A stretch of 64,000 nt of DNA from contig NZ_JABAHZ010000012.1 in NCBI RefSeq assembly GCF_012641265.1, positions 1-64,000 of the forward strand, written 5' to 3'. The DNA comes from Chitinophaga eiseniae. Lineage in GTDB: Bacteria; Bacteroidota; Bacteroidia; Chitinophagales; Chitinophagaceae. The position numbers were made by a program, and so were the translations under genes. This document shows positions 26,969 to 35,861 of this stretch, piece after piece (the first letter of the stretch is position 1; each line of letters begins with the position of its first letter). Below the pieces are notes generated by a model. The model was not told where the DNA came from and made no database searches. It saw only the letters and a program-made list of their open reading frames with translations.

Positions 26969-29548
26969 TTGAGAACGAAATTTTTTACTGCAGCATTTTT
27001 ACGTAAGCTCCACCTGAAAGAGCTGTTAGCAGTGCTATTTATACTTTTAGCTATCTATTTCTTCCGTTCCCAACGCCACGAACTTTACTCGCTGATTCCT
27101 GCTATCGAAAAAGCAGACCAGGGCTGGGTAGTGATCGGTGTACTGGTAACGGCGGCTTATATATTATTGCAGGCGGGCATGTACGTATTTAGCTTCCGGG
27201 CCGTGGGAGCAAGACTGGATACAGTTAAGAGCACGGAACTATTCCTGAAACGCAATTTATTGTCTGTATTCCTGCCAGCAGGAGGCATCAGCTCGCTGGC
27301 CTATCTGCCTCAAAGCCTGCGCCGTACCGGGCTACATAAACAACAAATTCACCAGGCTTCCGGTATTTATGGATTTGTCGGCATTTTGTCGGTTTTCCTC
27401 GTAGGCATTCCGGTAGTAGGGTATGCCATGTTTCACGCTGCCACCATGAAAGACGCTGCATGGGGGCTGGTGGCCATTTGTGCGCTGCTGGCAGGGGTAG
27501 TTTGGCTGGTGCGGTCTATGCAGTCGAAAGGGAAAGCATACCAGTTGCTGGTAAAGTATTTTCCGGGCGCCGCCCACCAGGTGGACGACATCTTTACCTT
27601 TCATTTGTCTGTACCCGCTTTCATGAATACGGTATTGGCTTCTGTACTGATAGAAGTGGCCGGTGTGGCGCATTTATACCTGAGTATGCTGGCAGTAGGG
27701 GTTACCCCTTCGCTGGAAGCGGCTTGTGTAGGCTATATTGTGGCTACCATCTTCCTGATCATTTCTCCGTTCCTGCGCGGACTGGGCGCTATAGAGCTAT
27801 CCCTGGCGTATATACTCAACAGTTATGGTTACAGTACATTACAGGCACTGGAAATCACGCTGCTATTCCGACTTTTTGAGTTCTGGCTTCCGTTGATTGC
27901 CGGCATCCTGGCATTTGCACTGAAAGGCCGGGAGCTGGTATTAAGATTGGTCCCTCCTGTGCTGATTTTCCTGTTGGGAATGGTCAATATATTTTCAGTG
28001 CTTACGCCGCCGTTGTCTTATCGTATGCACATATTACGGGCTTATATTCCCGGCACGTCTATACATGCTACTAACCTGTTGGTGGTTTTCCTGGGGTTGG
28101 TACTGTTGGTAACGGCTACCTTCCTGATCCGGGGACTGCGAAGTGCATGGATAGTGGCTTTGTCGGTGTCGTTGTTGTCAGTACTGGGTCATATCGGGAA
28201 AGCACTCGACTATGAAGAAGCCTCTCTGGCATTGGTTACCAGCATTATATTGTTGATTACCGCCAAACAGTACCGGGTAAAAAGTAATCCCCAACTGGTG
28301 AATATCGGTGTAGTAACGGCATTGGCAACTTTGCTGGCGGTATTGATTTTCGGGACCATTGGCTTTTATTTTCTGAATGTGCGGCATTTTGGAATTGACT
28401 TTACCTGGCAGCAATCTATCCGGCATGCGTTCCACTGTTTTATGTTGCTGGAAGATGATGGACTGCAACCTGTAACCCGTTTCGGGAAAGAGTTTATGTC
28501 GGCCATCCGCGTATTGGGGGTCAGCTCCTGGGCATTTCTTTTCTATACCATTATACGCCCTTACCTGCATGTAGCGCAGCAAACCAATACCAGCCTGGAG
28601 AAAGCACGTTTTTACCTGAGCCAGTACGGCGATTCTCCTATGGATTATTTCAAAGTGGGGCAAGACAAATTGTTATTTATTTCCGAAAAATACGAAGGTT
28701 TTATTGCCTACCGGGTAGCGGGCAGCTTTGCGATTGTGCTGGAAGAACCGGTGTGCAGCGAAGATAATAAGCTGACATTGTTGATTGAATTTGAGCAACA
28801 ATGCCGCAAGATGGGCCTGCGGCCTGCTTTTTACCGGGTAGATGAAGACAGCACCTATTATTTCAGCCACCTGAAAAAGAAAAAGATGCTGATAGGCCAG
28901 GAAGCCATCATGGACATCCGCGATTTTACCCTGAGTGGCAAGGACAAGAAATCATTGCGTAATGGACTCAACAGCCTGGCCAATAAAGGCTATGTGACCA
29001 ATTTTCATGCGGCGCCGCAAACGCCGGCCATGCTGGCGGAGCTCCGGGCGGTGAGCGATGAATGGCTGCACCAATACGAGGTGAAAGAGCTTACTTTTTC
29101 GCAGGGATTATTTGACGAGTCCAGCGTTCGTGAGCAGGACATTATTACTGTGAGCGATGCCGAAGGAAAGATCGCTGCCTTTTTGAATATTATTCCCGAC
29201 TATGCCCCCGGGGAATGCACCTATGACCTGATCCGCAAGCGTTCCGACGCTCCGGGAGGCGTAATGGATGCCTTGATTATTGCATTGATACAAGATGCGC
29301 AGCAGAAGGAATTACAGTTCCTCAACCTGGGCATGGTACCTATGTCCGGCATTGTACAACCAGCAAATACCGCGGAAAAAATGGTGAAATATGCCTATGA
29401 AAAATTGCGCTTCTTCCGTCATTACCAGGGATTACGCGAGTTCAAGGAAAAATATGCCACCGAGTGGACCAACAAATACCTGGTGTACGAGCATGACTTT
29501 GACCTGATACAATTACCTGCTGCCCTGAGCAAAGTGATGCAGCCCTGA
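26969..29548 (+). CDS. mprF: MprF-like lysyl-phosphatidylglycerol synthase/flippase
   Basis: 859 residues from a TTG start. The N-terminal two thirds are polytopic: a UPF0104-type flippase domain (about 15-320) with IYFFRSQRHELYSLIPAIEKAD and SVFLPAGGISSLAYLPQSLRR, then further membrane helices to about 535. The C-terminal cytosolic DUF2156/GNAT-like domain (about 545-840) carries YDLIRKRSDAPGGVMDALI and LNLGMVPMSG. MprF moves lysine from Lys-tRNA to phosphatidylglycerol and flips it outward, lowering surface charge and protecting against cationic peptides. The amino acid used here is not certain. A VirJ/AcvB-type gene follows after 58 bases, the same pairing as lpiA-acvB in rhizobia. Confidence 0.92.
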   Translation: MRTKFFTAAFLRKLHLKELLAVLFILLAIYFFRSQRHELYSLIPAIEKADQGWVVIGVLVTAAYILLQAGMYVFSFRAVGARLDTVKSTELFLKRNLLSVFLPAGGISSLAYLPQSLRRTGLHKQQIHQASGIYGFVGILSVFLVGIPVVGYAMFHAATMKDAAWGLVAICALLAGVVWLVRSMQSKGKAYQLLVKYFPGAAHQVDDIFTFHLSVPAFMNTVLASVLIEVAGVAHLYLSMLAVGVTPSLEAACVGYIVATIFLIISPFLRGLGAIELSLAYILNSYGYSTLQALEITLLFRLFEFWLPLIAGILAFALKGRELVLRLVPPVLIFLLGMVNIFSVLTPPLSYRMHILRAYIPGTSIHATNLLVVFLGLVLLVTATFLIRGLRSAWIVALSVSLLSVLGHIGKALDYEEASLALVTSIILLITAKQYRVKSNPQLVNIGVVTALATLLAVLIFGTIGFYFLNVRHFGIDFTWQQSIRHAFHCFMLLEDDGLQPVTRFGKEFMSAIRVLGVSSWAFLFYTIIRPYLHVAQQTNTSLEKARFYLSQYGDSPMDYFKVGQDKLLFISEKYEGFIAYRVAGSFAIVLEEPVCSEDNKLTLLIEFEQQCRKMGLRPAFYRVDEDSTYYFSHLKKKKMLIGQEAIMDIRDFTLSGKDKKSLRNGLNSLANKGYVTNFHAAPQTPAMLAELRAVSDEWLHQYEVKELTFSQGLFDESSVREQDIITVSDAEGKIAAFLNIIPDYAPGECTYDLIRKRSDAPGGVMDALIIALIQDAQQKELQFLNLGMVPMSGIVQPANTAEKMVKYAYEKLRFFRHYQGLREFKEKYATEWTNKYLVYEHDFDLIQLPAALSKVMQP

Positions 29549-29606
29549 TGACGGACGAACAATCACGGAATGGAATTTGTTTTATAGACAGGTGTTAATT
29601 TAGCGT

Positions 29607-30314
29607 ATGTTATTACCAGGAGGATTGTCCGGATTCCGGAAATTATTGACTTGTTTGCTGTTATTAACAGCTTTACAGGCAAATGCACAAAATGGGACAG
29701 GTAACTTGCCCGTGGTTACCAAAGCGCCGGCTACTGCCACTACGGCTCCCTTAATTCTCTACATTACCGGTGACGGGGGTATGAAAAAGTTTTCGGCTAA
29801 TGTTATTGAGTCATTTCATCAACAAAACTACCCGGTAGTGGCGCTCAATGCGCTCAAGTACTTCTGGAATAAGAAAACCCCTCAGCAGGCGGCCAGGGAT
29901 GTCGCCAATTTGATCAGCTACTACCAGTCGCAATGGGGTCAGAAGCAAGGCGTCGTATTAATAGGCTACTCACTGGGCGCCGATGTACTGCCATTCATTT
30001 ATAACAGTTTGCCCGCCAATATCGCCGCGGAGGTGAAGCACGTGGTGCTTTTATCTCCCTCACTTTATACTGATCTGGAAGTACATGTATCGGATATGTT
30101 GGGCAAGTCGAGTACCCGTGGCATGAGTGTGCCCGCCGAAATCAATAAGATGACCGGCAAGCCGTTGCTATTGGTTTTTGGGGCAGAAGAAAAGGATTTT
30201 AATTTTTCCGCGCTGAATATACAGTATCAAAAGCTGATACTTCCGGGAGGGCATGCCTATGATGAAGATGCCAGTGGGGTGGCTGGTAAAATCCTTACTT
30301 CGCTGCAGCCCTGA
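29607..30314 (+). CDS. VirJ/AcvB-family alpha/beta hydrolase
   Basis: 235 residues with an N-terminal hydrophobic signal (about 10-27, ending LQANAQ) and a single VirJ (PF06057) domain: LYITGDGGMKKFSANVIESF (51-70), YPVVALNALKYFW (75-87) and the nucleophile elbow GYSLGADVLPF with Ser at 122; the late His is probably in LPGGHAYDED. In Agrobacterium the homologue AcvB is a periplasmic hydrolase of lysyl-phosphatidylglycerol. Position directly after an mprF-like gene supports the same role here: tuning the level of aminoacylated lipid. It is about the length of a lone VirJ domain and lacks the extra N-terminal half of AcvB. Confidence 0.87.
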   Translation: MLLPGGLSGFRKLLTCLLLLTALQANAQNGTGNLPVVTKAPATATTAPLILYITGDGGMKKFSANVIESFHQQNYPVVALNALKYFWNKKTPQQAARDVANLISYYQSQWGQKQGVVLIGYSLGADVLPFIYNSLPANIAAEVKHVVLLSPSLYTDLEVHVSDMLGKSSTRGMSVPAEINKMTGKPLLLVFGAEEKDFNFSALNIQYQKLILPGGHAYDEDASGVAGKILTSLQP

Positions 30315-30324
30315 GCCCTTTCCT

Positions 30325-31017
30325 TTAATAAGGTAGTTTATACCGTTTGGCCAGTTCATTCCTCATCTCTGTGGTGAGCGCAATCCTGGCGTCTCCGATC
30401 ATTACATGATCCTGGTCGAGATGTGTAATATGGCGAAAGCCTACCACAAACCAACGATGTACTCTCATAAAGGCGTTGACGGGTAGTTGTGCAATAATCC
30501 AGTCCAATGTTTCTGTTGTTACCAGTTTCTGATCTACCATATGCAGGGTAATATGGTCATCCAGTACTTCTACATATTGCAGGTCATCATACACTACTTT
30601 TTCGTGGCGATGTTGTGTTTTAAGCATAAAGTAGGAAGCGGGTAATTGAGTGGGGGGCGTAGTTGCGCTCATGTCGATGATATTATAAATGTAATCGAAT
30701 ATGTTATCCAGGTCGGTTTGGGTAAGGGGTGCATGCAGTAATGCTGCAGGCAGCACGTCGTAGCGGAACGACGGTGACGCCTCATACGTCATCAGCATTA
30801 CGGGTAATACATTCCAATGTACTTGTTCCTTTGGGAGCTGATCGGGGTAATGTCCTACCAACAGTACATGGATAGTGCCGGTTTGCAGCCAGAATGTAGC
30901 TTCTTCGATCGTGTTAAATCGTCCGGCCAGGTAAACGTAGGGAATCCGGGACAAGTAATTTTCCAGGTCTTCAAATCCGGCAGGATCATTCCCTATTATG
31001 ATGCAGTTTAGTACCAT
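30325..31017 (-). CDS. LytTR regulator with pseudo-receiver
   Basis: 230 residues. The C-terminal LytTR DNA-binding domain (about 125-230) is clear: YFMLKTQHRHEKVVYDDLQY, HMVDQKLVTTETLDWIIAQL and FMRVHRWFVVGFRHI. The N-terminal 110 residues have receiver-like secondary structure (LNCIIIGNDPAGFEDLENYL) but where the phosphoacceptor Asp should be there is HVLLVGHYP, so phosphorylation is unlikely. No histidine kinase of the LytS type adjoins. It converges with the VirJ gene, with 10 bases between them. Confidence 0.88.
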   Translation of the reverse strand: MVLNCIIIGNDPAGFEDLENYLSRIPYVYLAGRFNTIEEATFWLQTGTIHVLLVGHYPDQLPKEQVHWNVLPVMLMTYEASPSFRYDVLPAALLHAPLTQTDLDNIFDYIYNIIDMSATTPPTQLPASYFMLKTQHRHEKVVYDDLQYVEVLDDHITLHMVDQKLVTTETLDWIIAQLPVNAFMRVHRWFVVGFRHITHLDQDHVMIGDARIALTTEMRNELAKRYKLPY

Positions 31018-31454
31018 AGTGCCTTAGGTTTATTACAGGTACGAAAAAACAACGGTATCAGTTGCCCGCGGCGACGGATGATTAAACAGGGCAGGTGACT
31101 GAACAGAAACCCGCGTATTATCTAAAATCTAATCTAAACCGCGTGATGAAAAAAAGGTTGTTTGCATAATACTTTATTAAAGTTGACAAAATCTGTTGGC
31201 GTTAAAGGTGGATTTATTTAAGGAGGGAACAGTTAATCGAATGTTAAGTATTCCGGAAAAAGAAGGGTGAGCAGTAAAGTGGTGGCTGTAGCAGCCATAC
31301 TTTGCCTGTCCACCCTTTCAGGAAGATTACATAAAAGATCCTCTAACAACTGTTGTCCAGTTGTGTAAACGGATCTAAAGCCCGGAAATGGGCAACGATG
31401 GCGCAGTGGGAGCTAACGCGAATGCCGGTTAACTGGTCAATGCGCAGACCATGT
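31018..31454. other. Intergenic region with a large imperfect hairpin
   Basis: About 440 bases between two minus-strand genes. No frame is convincing. The notable content is a long imperfect inverted repeat at 31263-31317. No U-run follows on either strand. Confidence 0.55.
31263..31317. repeat. Imperfect long inverted repeat
   Basis: The two halves pair AAGGGTG with CACCCTT at the base and TGGCTG with CAGCCA at the tip (loop TAG), with TAAAGT/ACTTTG pairing between and a few mismatches, giving a stem of about 25 bp. It could be a structured RNA or a relic of a mobile repeat; function unknown. Confidence 0.55.
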
Positions 31455-31730
31455 TTACCAAATGTGCAGGAATAAAAGTAGCATAGTACTCACGGTGATC
31501 AGGCTTTTCGAAAACCTGACATTGAAACCACCTTTTTCTGAGTAATAATAACTTTCCTTGTACCGGTCGTACTCAATGGGAGCACCTAACTCCTTCATCA
31601 TTTTGAGGAATTCATAGAGTGTTCTTTCGGAAATACGAAGCCGCTTGGCTAACTGAGCTGGCTTACCGGTCCCTTTGATCCTGATAAGGTAATCAATGGT
31701 CTGTAGTCTGTCAAAATAACGCTTTGGCAT
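31455..31730 (-). CDS. Small HTH-domain protein
   Basis: 91 residues with an HTH_11/DeoR-like helix-turn-helix in the first 60 (FDRLQTIDYLIRIKGTGKPA, then LRISERTLYEFLKMMKELG) and the winged strand EYDRYKESYYYSEKGGF. The C-terminus (SKSLITVSTMLLLFLHIW) is short and hydrophobic. Stand-alone HTH proteins of this type are common in Bacteroidota; targets are unknown. Confidence 0.75.
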   Translation of the reverse strand: MPKRYFDRLQTIDYLIRIKGTGKPAQLAKRLRISERTLYEFLKMMKELGAPIEYDRYKESYYYSEKGGFNVRFSKSLITVSTMLLLFLHIW

Positions 31731-31951
31731 GTGGCATAGAGGGGTCTTAACGGTTATTTACTGAATATACGATATGTGCCTTGATTAAACCAGTATTCTC
31801 ATATATATATTTTAATGTAAATATTAACATTCTGGTTTAAACGGGTTTTCTAAAATTTTAGCTGCGGAACAATGGCGCTGATGCGGTTTAGCTGCGTACT
31901 TTTACTAAACGTTTTACTCATCGTTTTATTGGACATTCCACCTAAAAATAC

Positions 31952-33319
31952 TCACTGCGACAATGCTTCATAGATAATGTTAGCCAGCGCGGTACCGTGA
32001 TCCACTGCGGGATCCGGCGGCCTGGTAGCAAATATTTTCCCGTTCTTTCCCACTACAATTAAGGTAGGATATCTACTGATATTGTATTGCGTAAGTACCT
32101 CCCGATGCTGTTCATCCATATGTAGTAACCAACCCGGCAAATCCTTTACAGTATTACCATTGCAGCAGATATTCACAAACGTTACCGCGGTTTCATCAAA
32201 GCAGTTTTTTATTTCTGCAAGGGCATGCAGCAGCGGATCGTTACCACTGTAGAAATGCAACAGCACTACCTTTCCGCTGAATTGCTGCAGGCTTACCTGC
32301 CTGCCTTGCTGATCAGCGAAACTGAAAGGTGGTGCTACACTTCCCCTGCTGATACCTTTACGTGAACGTCCGTAAAGCTTTGCCACCACCTGTTTACAGG
32401 CTTCGTCCTGGACTATTTGCAGGTAGTCGCGCACACAGCCCTCCTGCTCTTCCTGCTGGTTACCTGCCGCAAATCCCAACATCAGTTCATGCGCCAGCAG
32501 TTTATCACGCAACCGGCCACTGTAATGGGTTTTAAGCCATTCATAAATAGCCCGGTTACTGCACTCATACCGGTGTTGTACAAAATAATCTACTTCCGCT
32601 TTTTGCAACAGGTATCCCAAATAGCGTATAGACGTAGCTGTTATATCTGACGGAACAACATCGGGCCATGCCGGCGCCAGGGCTGTTTTATAAAACAACA
32701 GCTGCCGGTCTTCCAGGGTACTGTCGGGGTCCGGTGATAACTTCCAGAACGTGCCCGCCAGTTTGGCCGCCGTTTCGCCGTATATATGCGCACGGATCAT
32801 TTGCCAGGTTTTCATATCCATACTATCACGGTAACGGTTCAACACCTGCCCGGCCACCTCCAGTTGCTGCCGGTAAGCCGCTGCCAGTTTGCCGGCATTG
32901 GATACCACGGGCATGGGTATCCGCTCCTGCTCCCGCTTTGCGTTATAAACCGCCCTGCATACCGCCGCGCCGGCGCCGCTAAAGGCCAGGCTATCGGCAC
33001 GCATTTTCATACATATGCTGTCGCCGCTGCGGATCAATCCATAAAAGTTATAGCCCGTTCCGGCATCTGCATAAAAAAACACGGCCGCACCTGCCGGCAG
33101 CGGTATCCGGAAATAAAAGGAATCAGGAACCAGTAAGGTATCCTGCGTAATGGCAGGGGAAATACCGGGGTCCGTCCAGTAAGTAAGGGACACCCGCGGA
33201 ATATGGCGATCGGCTACCTTGCCGGTAATAACTGCCGTGGTTTGGGCGGCAGCGCCACTTGTCAGTACCAATAATATGCAGCATAGCCCCAGCAGCTGCT
33301 TAAAGGGATGAGGGTTCAT
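31952..33319 (-). CDS. TlpA-like thioredoxin-fold protein lacking CxxC
   Basis: 455 residues from the start at 33319 (MNPHPFKQLLGLCCILLVLT, signal peptide ending GAAAQ); the frame is open to 33361. The N-terminal half (about 30-300) resembles the DUF4369-type region of Bacteroidota TlpA proteins. The C-terminal thioredoxin-like domain (about 320-450) shows PPFSFADQQGRQVSLQQFSG and VVLLHFYSGNDPLL where redox-active relatives carry WCxPC. With both cysteines absent, disulfide chemistry is unlikely, although the cis-Pro region (YPTLIVVGKNGKI) is kept. It is periplasmic or outer-membrane facing. A scaffold or binding role is possible. Confidence 0.82.
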   Translation of the reverse strand: MNPHPFKQLLGLCCILLVLTSGAAAQTTAVITGKVADRHIPRVSLTYWTDPGISPAITQDTLLVPDSFYFRIPLPAGAAVFFYADAGTGYNFYGLIRSGDSICMKMRADSLAFSGAGAAVCRAVYNAKREQERIPMPVVSNAGKLAAAYRQQLEVAGQVLNRYRDSMDMKTWQMIRAHIYGETAAKLAGTFWKLSPDPDSTLEDRQLLFYKTALAPAWPDVVPSDITATSIRYLGYLLQKAEVDYFVQHRYECSNRAIYEWLKTHYSGRLRDKLLAHELMLGFAAGNQQEEQEGCVRDYLQIVQDEACKQVVAKLYGRSRKGISRGSVAPPFSFADQQGRQVSLQQFSGKVVLLHFYSGNDPLLHALAEIKNCFDETAVTFVNICCNGNTVKDLPGWLLHMDEQHREVLTQYNISRYPTLIVVGKNGKIFATRPPDPAVDHGTALANIIYEALSQ

Positions 33320-33516
33320 AAAAAATAATTTAAATGGTAAAATCCCCATGGTAAACACCACAGGGAGATAAAATTCACAACGATAGTAAATGAAAACTTC
33401 CTAATATTTGATAACAGGTATAACTGCCCTTTTACTCGCACATTTAATGCAATGATACCGGGAATAAATATTGGAAGTGTTAATGCATTCTTAACAGTTA
33501 ATACAAAATCGGATTA

Positions 33517-35700
33517 TCAGATATTAAACCAGTATACCAACTTGAGCACCAGCGCCCTGTTTTTCACATAAAATGGCTCAGGAAGGTAGTTATCCGTATA
33601 TACGATAAAAAGGTCGGAAGCGGGTTTATAACGCCATTGAAAACGGGTATTAAGGTTCATGTTCTTCTGCTGACCGTTATACTGCATAAAACCGGTAAAA
33701 AACAGGGTATTGGTCATGGTAACATCCAGGCGGGGGCCTACCAGCCAGAACGAGGTATTACCCCAGGGTTTGGGCAAATCAATCTGGTTATAATTAGCGC
33801 TGAGTGCAATGCTCACGTAGGGTTGGAAGCGGTAGCCCAGCTCTGTATTGGTCATTAGCCGGGTTCCATCTGCATAATAACCTCCATAGCGAGCCGACAG
33901 TGCATACGTAAATAAACTCTGGGGCTTGGATACATAATCCACCCCCACCGTATTCCAGTTGTGCCGGGTGCCATTGCCCAGGCTATCTTTATGTGAATTG
34001 GTAGGATCAAAGGGTTGCAACAGCTGGATATAGGTATTGGAGGCCCATATATTCAGGGTGTTGCGCTTACGGAATACGATACCATAGTTCAGCATGGTTT
34101 CATTGTCGGTACGGTGCAGGTCTTTTTCATCGAAGAACCAGGTACTGGTTATCTGCGGTCCATGGCTCAACACCTGGCCCGACAAAGGGAAAAATAAGCG
34201 GGTTACCTGTGGCACGATCTTCACATAACCCTGGCGGGGTACATATCCGACTTCCGCATTGTAATTACGGCCCACATATTCATGCTGCCAGCTTACATTC
34301 CATACCTTACTGGTGTACTGCAGGTTGGTGGCATGTGCAATGTCGTGACCGGATTTACCGGGACTATACGACTTCAGGAACATGGCTTTGCCGGTCCAGA
34401 AATTGTTAGACGAGGCCAGGTTGTACTCCAGCCCCATATTCCGGTTATATTTATTATACACCGGCATATCCGTTACCTTTCCGGGATCGTAGTTAACGGA
34501 TTCCTTGTTAATAAAAATGAAACCTACATTAGACCGGGAAAATACCCTACGCTGTAATGCCGCTACGGTGAAGTTCTGCGCCGGCAGGCCGGTTTCTTCC
34601 TGCTTACCGGTTTGCATATTCATGATGCCTAAACGCCAGTCCTTATTCAGCTTCCCACTCAACCTGGCGCCGAAGCGGATAGGTACCCCTCCCAGTCCTA
34701 TACGGCGGGAGAAAAAAGGCCGGATCGTAGCATAGCCGAAATTGGACATCTGGTCCCCGTTTTCCAGGAAAAACTGCCGTTTCTCCGGATAAAATAATTC
34801 AAACCTATCCAGGTTGGTTACCTGTTTATCCACATCTACCTGCGAGAAATCAGGATTTACAGTGAGGTCCAGGTTCAGGGAGGAAGTTACCGCTACTTTG
34901 GCATCCAGTCCTGCATCCCGGCGGTATTTTTCGCTGGTTCCCTTCTCATAATCTTTGGCGATACCGCCCAGCAGGTAAGGAACCAGGGATACATTGGCGC
35001 CTGCTTCCGGGGGCGCAACATCCCATAACAGGTTGCCGGTATACGCCAGAGAAGCGGTAGGAAATTGCCGGGGGACCGGCGCCCAGGCAGATTTTTCAGT
35101 TGTTTTCAGGTCATTGCGGCTGAAATTAATACCCCATTTGGTAATTCCTTTTTTATAGCGAATGGTTTTAAACGGAATGGCCGCTTCAAACACCCATTTA
35201 TCGGGATAATTTTTAACAACGGATACCCATTTGTTGTCCCAGCTCAGGTCTACTTTTCCACCATCATACATTAGCCCGTCCCATTGTGCACCGGCGGCAT
35301 TAGCGCCGAAAGAAAAGCCATTGGTCTGATCATCGAAAGGATCCATGAACAAGAGGAAGTTGTCGTTTTTCAGAAATGCAAAGTCCCTCCTCAGCGATTC
35401 TACCATGTATGGCCCCTCCCCGGTAGTATAGTTTTCCACTACCAGGTACAGGTTTTTATCATCGTAAGTCATGCGAACATCTGTACGCAGCCTGGCCATG
35501 CTGGTATCCATGGGCAATACCATGTAAAAATTGGTAGCCACACCGGCCTGTATCCAGGCAGCTTCATCGATCACACCGTCTATCTTCACCGGGGAAACAG
35601 CCTTGCGTATTTGCAGCTGATACGATTCGTTTTTCTTTTGTGCCAGTACAGTTACAGTGATGAGCAGCCCGCACAGCAATAGTGGAATTTTGCGAAACAT
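33517..35700 (-). CDS. DUF5916 / CBM9-like outer-membrane protein
   Basis: 727 residues: signal peptide (1-20, ending TVLAQ), an N-terminal CBM9-like domain (about 35-215) with SPVKIDGVIDEAAW and MTYDDKNLYLVVENY, then a long beta-rich DUF5916 region (about 235-727) with alternating strands and a terminal aromatic strand (LVLKLVYWFNI), consistent with an outer-membrane barrel. The typical linker NPDFSQVDVD is present, matching the DVNPDFSQVE-type signature of the family. The biological role of DUF5916 proteins is not established. It stands alone on the minus strand after the GH20 gene region. Confidence 0.88.
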   Translation of the reverse strand: MFRKIPLLLCGLLITVTVLAQKKNESYQLQIRKAVSPVKIDGVIDEAAWIQAGVATNFYMVLPMDTSMARLRTDVRMTYDDKNLYLVVENYTTGEGPYMVESLRRDFAFLKNDNFLLFMDPFDDQTNGFSFGANAAGAQWDGLMYDGGKVDLSWDNKWVSVVKNYPDKWVFEAAIPFKTIRYKKGITKWGINFSRNDLKTTEKSAWAPVPRQFPTASLAYTGNLLWDVAPPEAGANVSLVPYLLGGIAKDYEKGTSEKYRRDAGLDAKVAVTSSLNLDLTVNPDFSQVDVDKQVTNLDRFELFYPEKRQFFLENGDQMSNFGYATIRPFFSRRIGLGGVPIRFGARLSGKLNKDWRLGIMNMQTGKQEETGLPAQNFTVAALQRRVFSRSNVGFIFINKESVNYDPGKVTDMPVYNKYNRNMGLEYNLASSNNFWTGKAMFLKSYSPGKSGHDIAHATNLQYTSKVWNVSWQHEYVGRNYNAEVGYVPRQGYVKIVPQVTRLFFPLSGQVLSHGPQITSTWFFDEKDLHRTDNETMLNYGIVFRKRNTLNIWASNTYIQLLQPFDPTNSHKDSLGNGTRHNWNTVGVDYVSKPQSLFTYALSARYGGYYADGTRLMTNTELGYRFQPYVSIALSANYNQIDLPKPWGNTSFWLVGPRLDVTMTNTLFFTGFMQYNGQQKNMNLNTRFQWRYKPASDLFIVYTDNYLPEPFYVKNRALVLKLVYWFNI

Positions 35701-35786
35701 CGGGTCCTTATGGATTTAACGAACAAAATACAAAAATCAAAAAAGCAGGGGGTAAAAAATGGATGAAGGGTAAATACCCGTGATAC

Positions 35787-35861
35787 AACATCTCTATAAA
35801 ATAAAAATGACCAGATGCAGGTACTCACTGCCTCTGGTCATTTTTATTTTATAGAGATGTT
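35787..35861 (-). terminator. 29-bp perfect hairpin ending the GH20 gene
   Basis: Arms 35787-35815 and 35833-35861 are perfectly complementary over 29 bp, with a further GCAG/CTGC pair inside the loop. The hairpin begins at the GH20 stop codon. The lower stem is A/T-rich (ATAAAATAAAAATGACC core), so each strand has a run of Ts within the stem and it may terminate in both directions. Confidence 0.7.
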
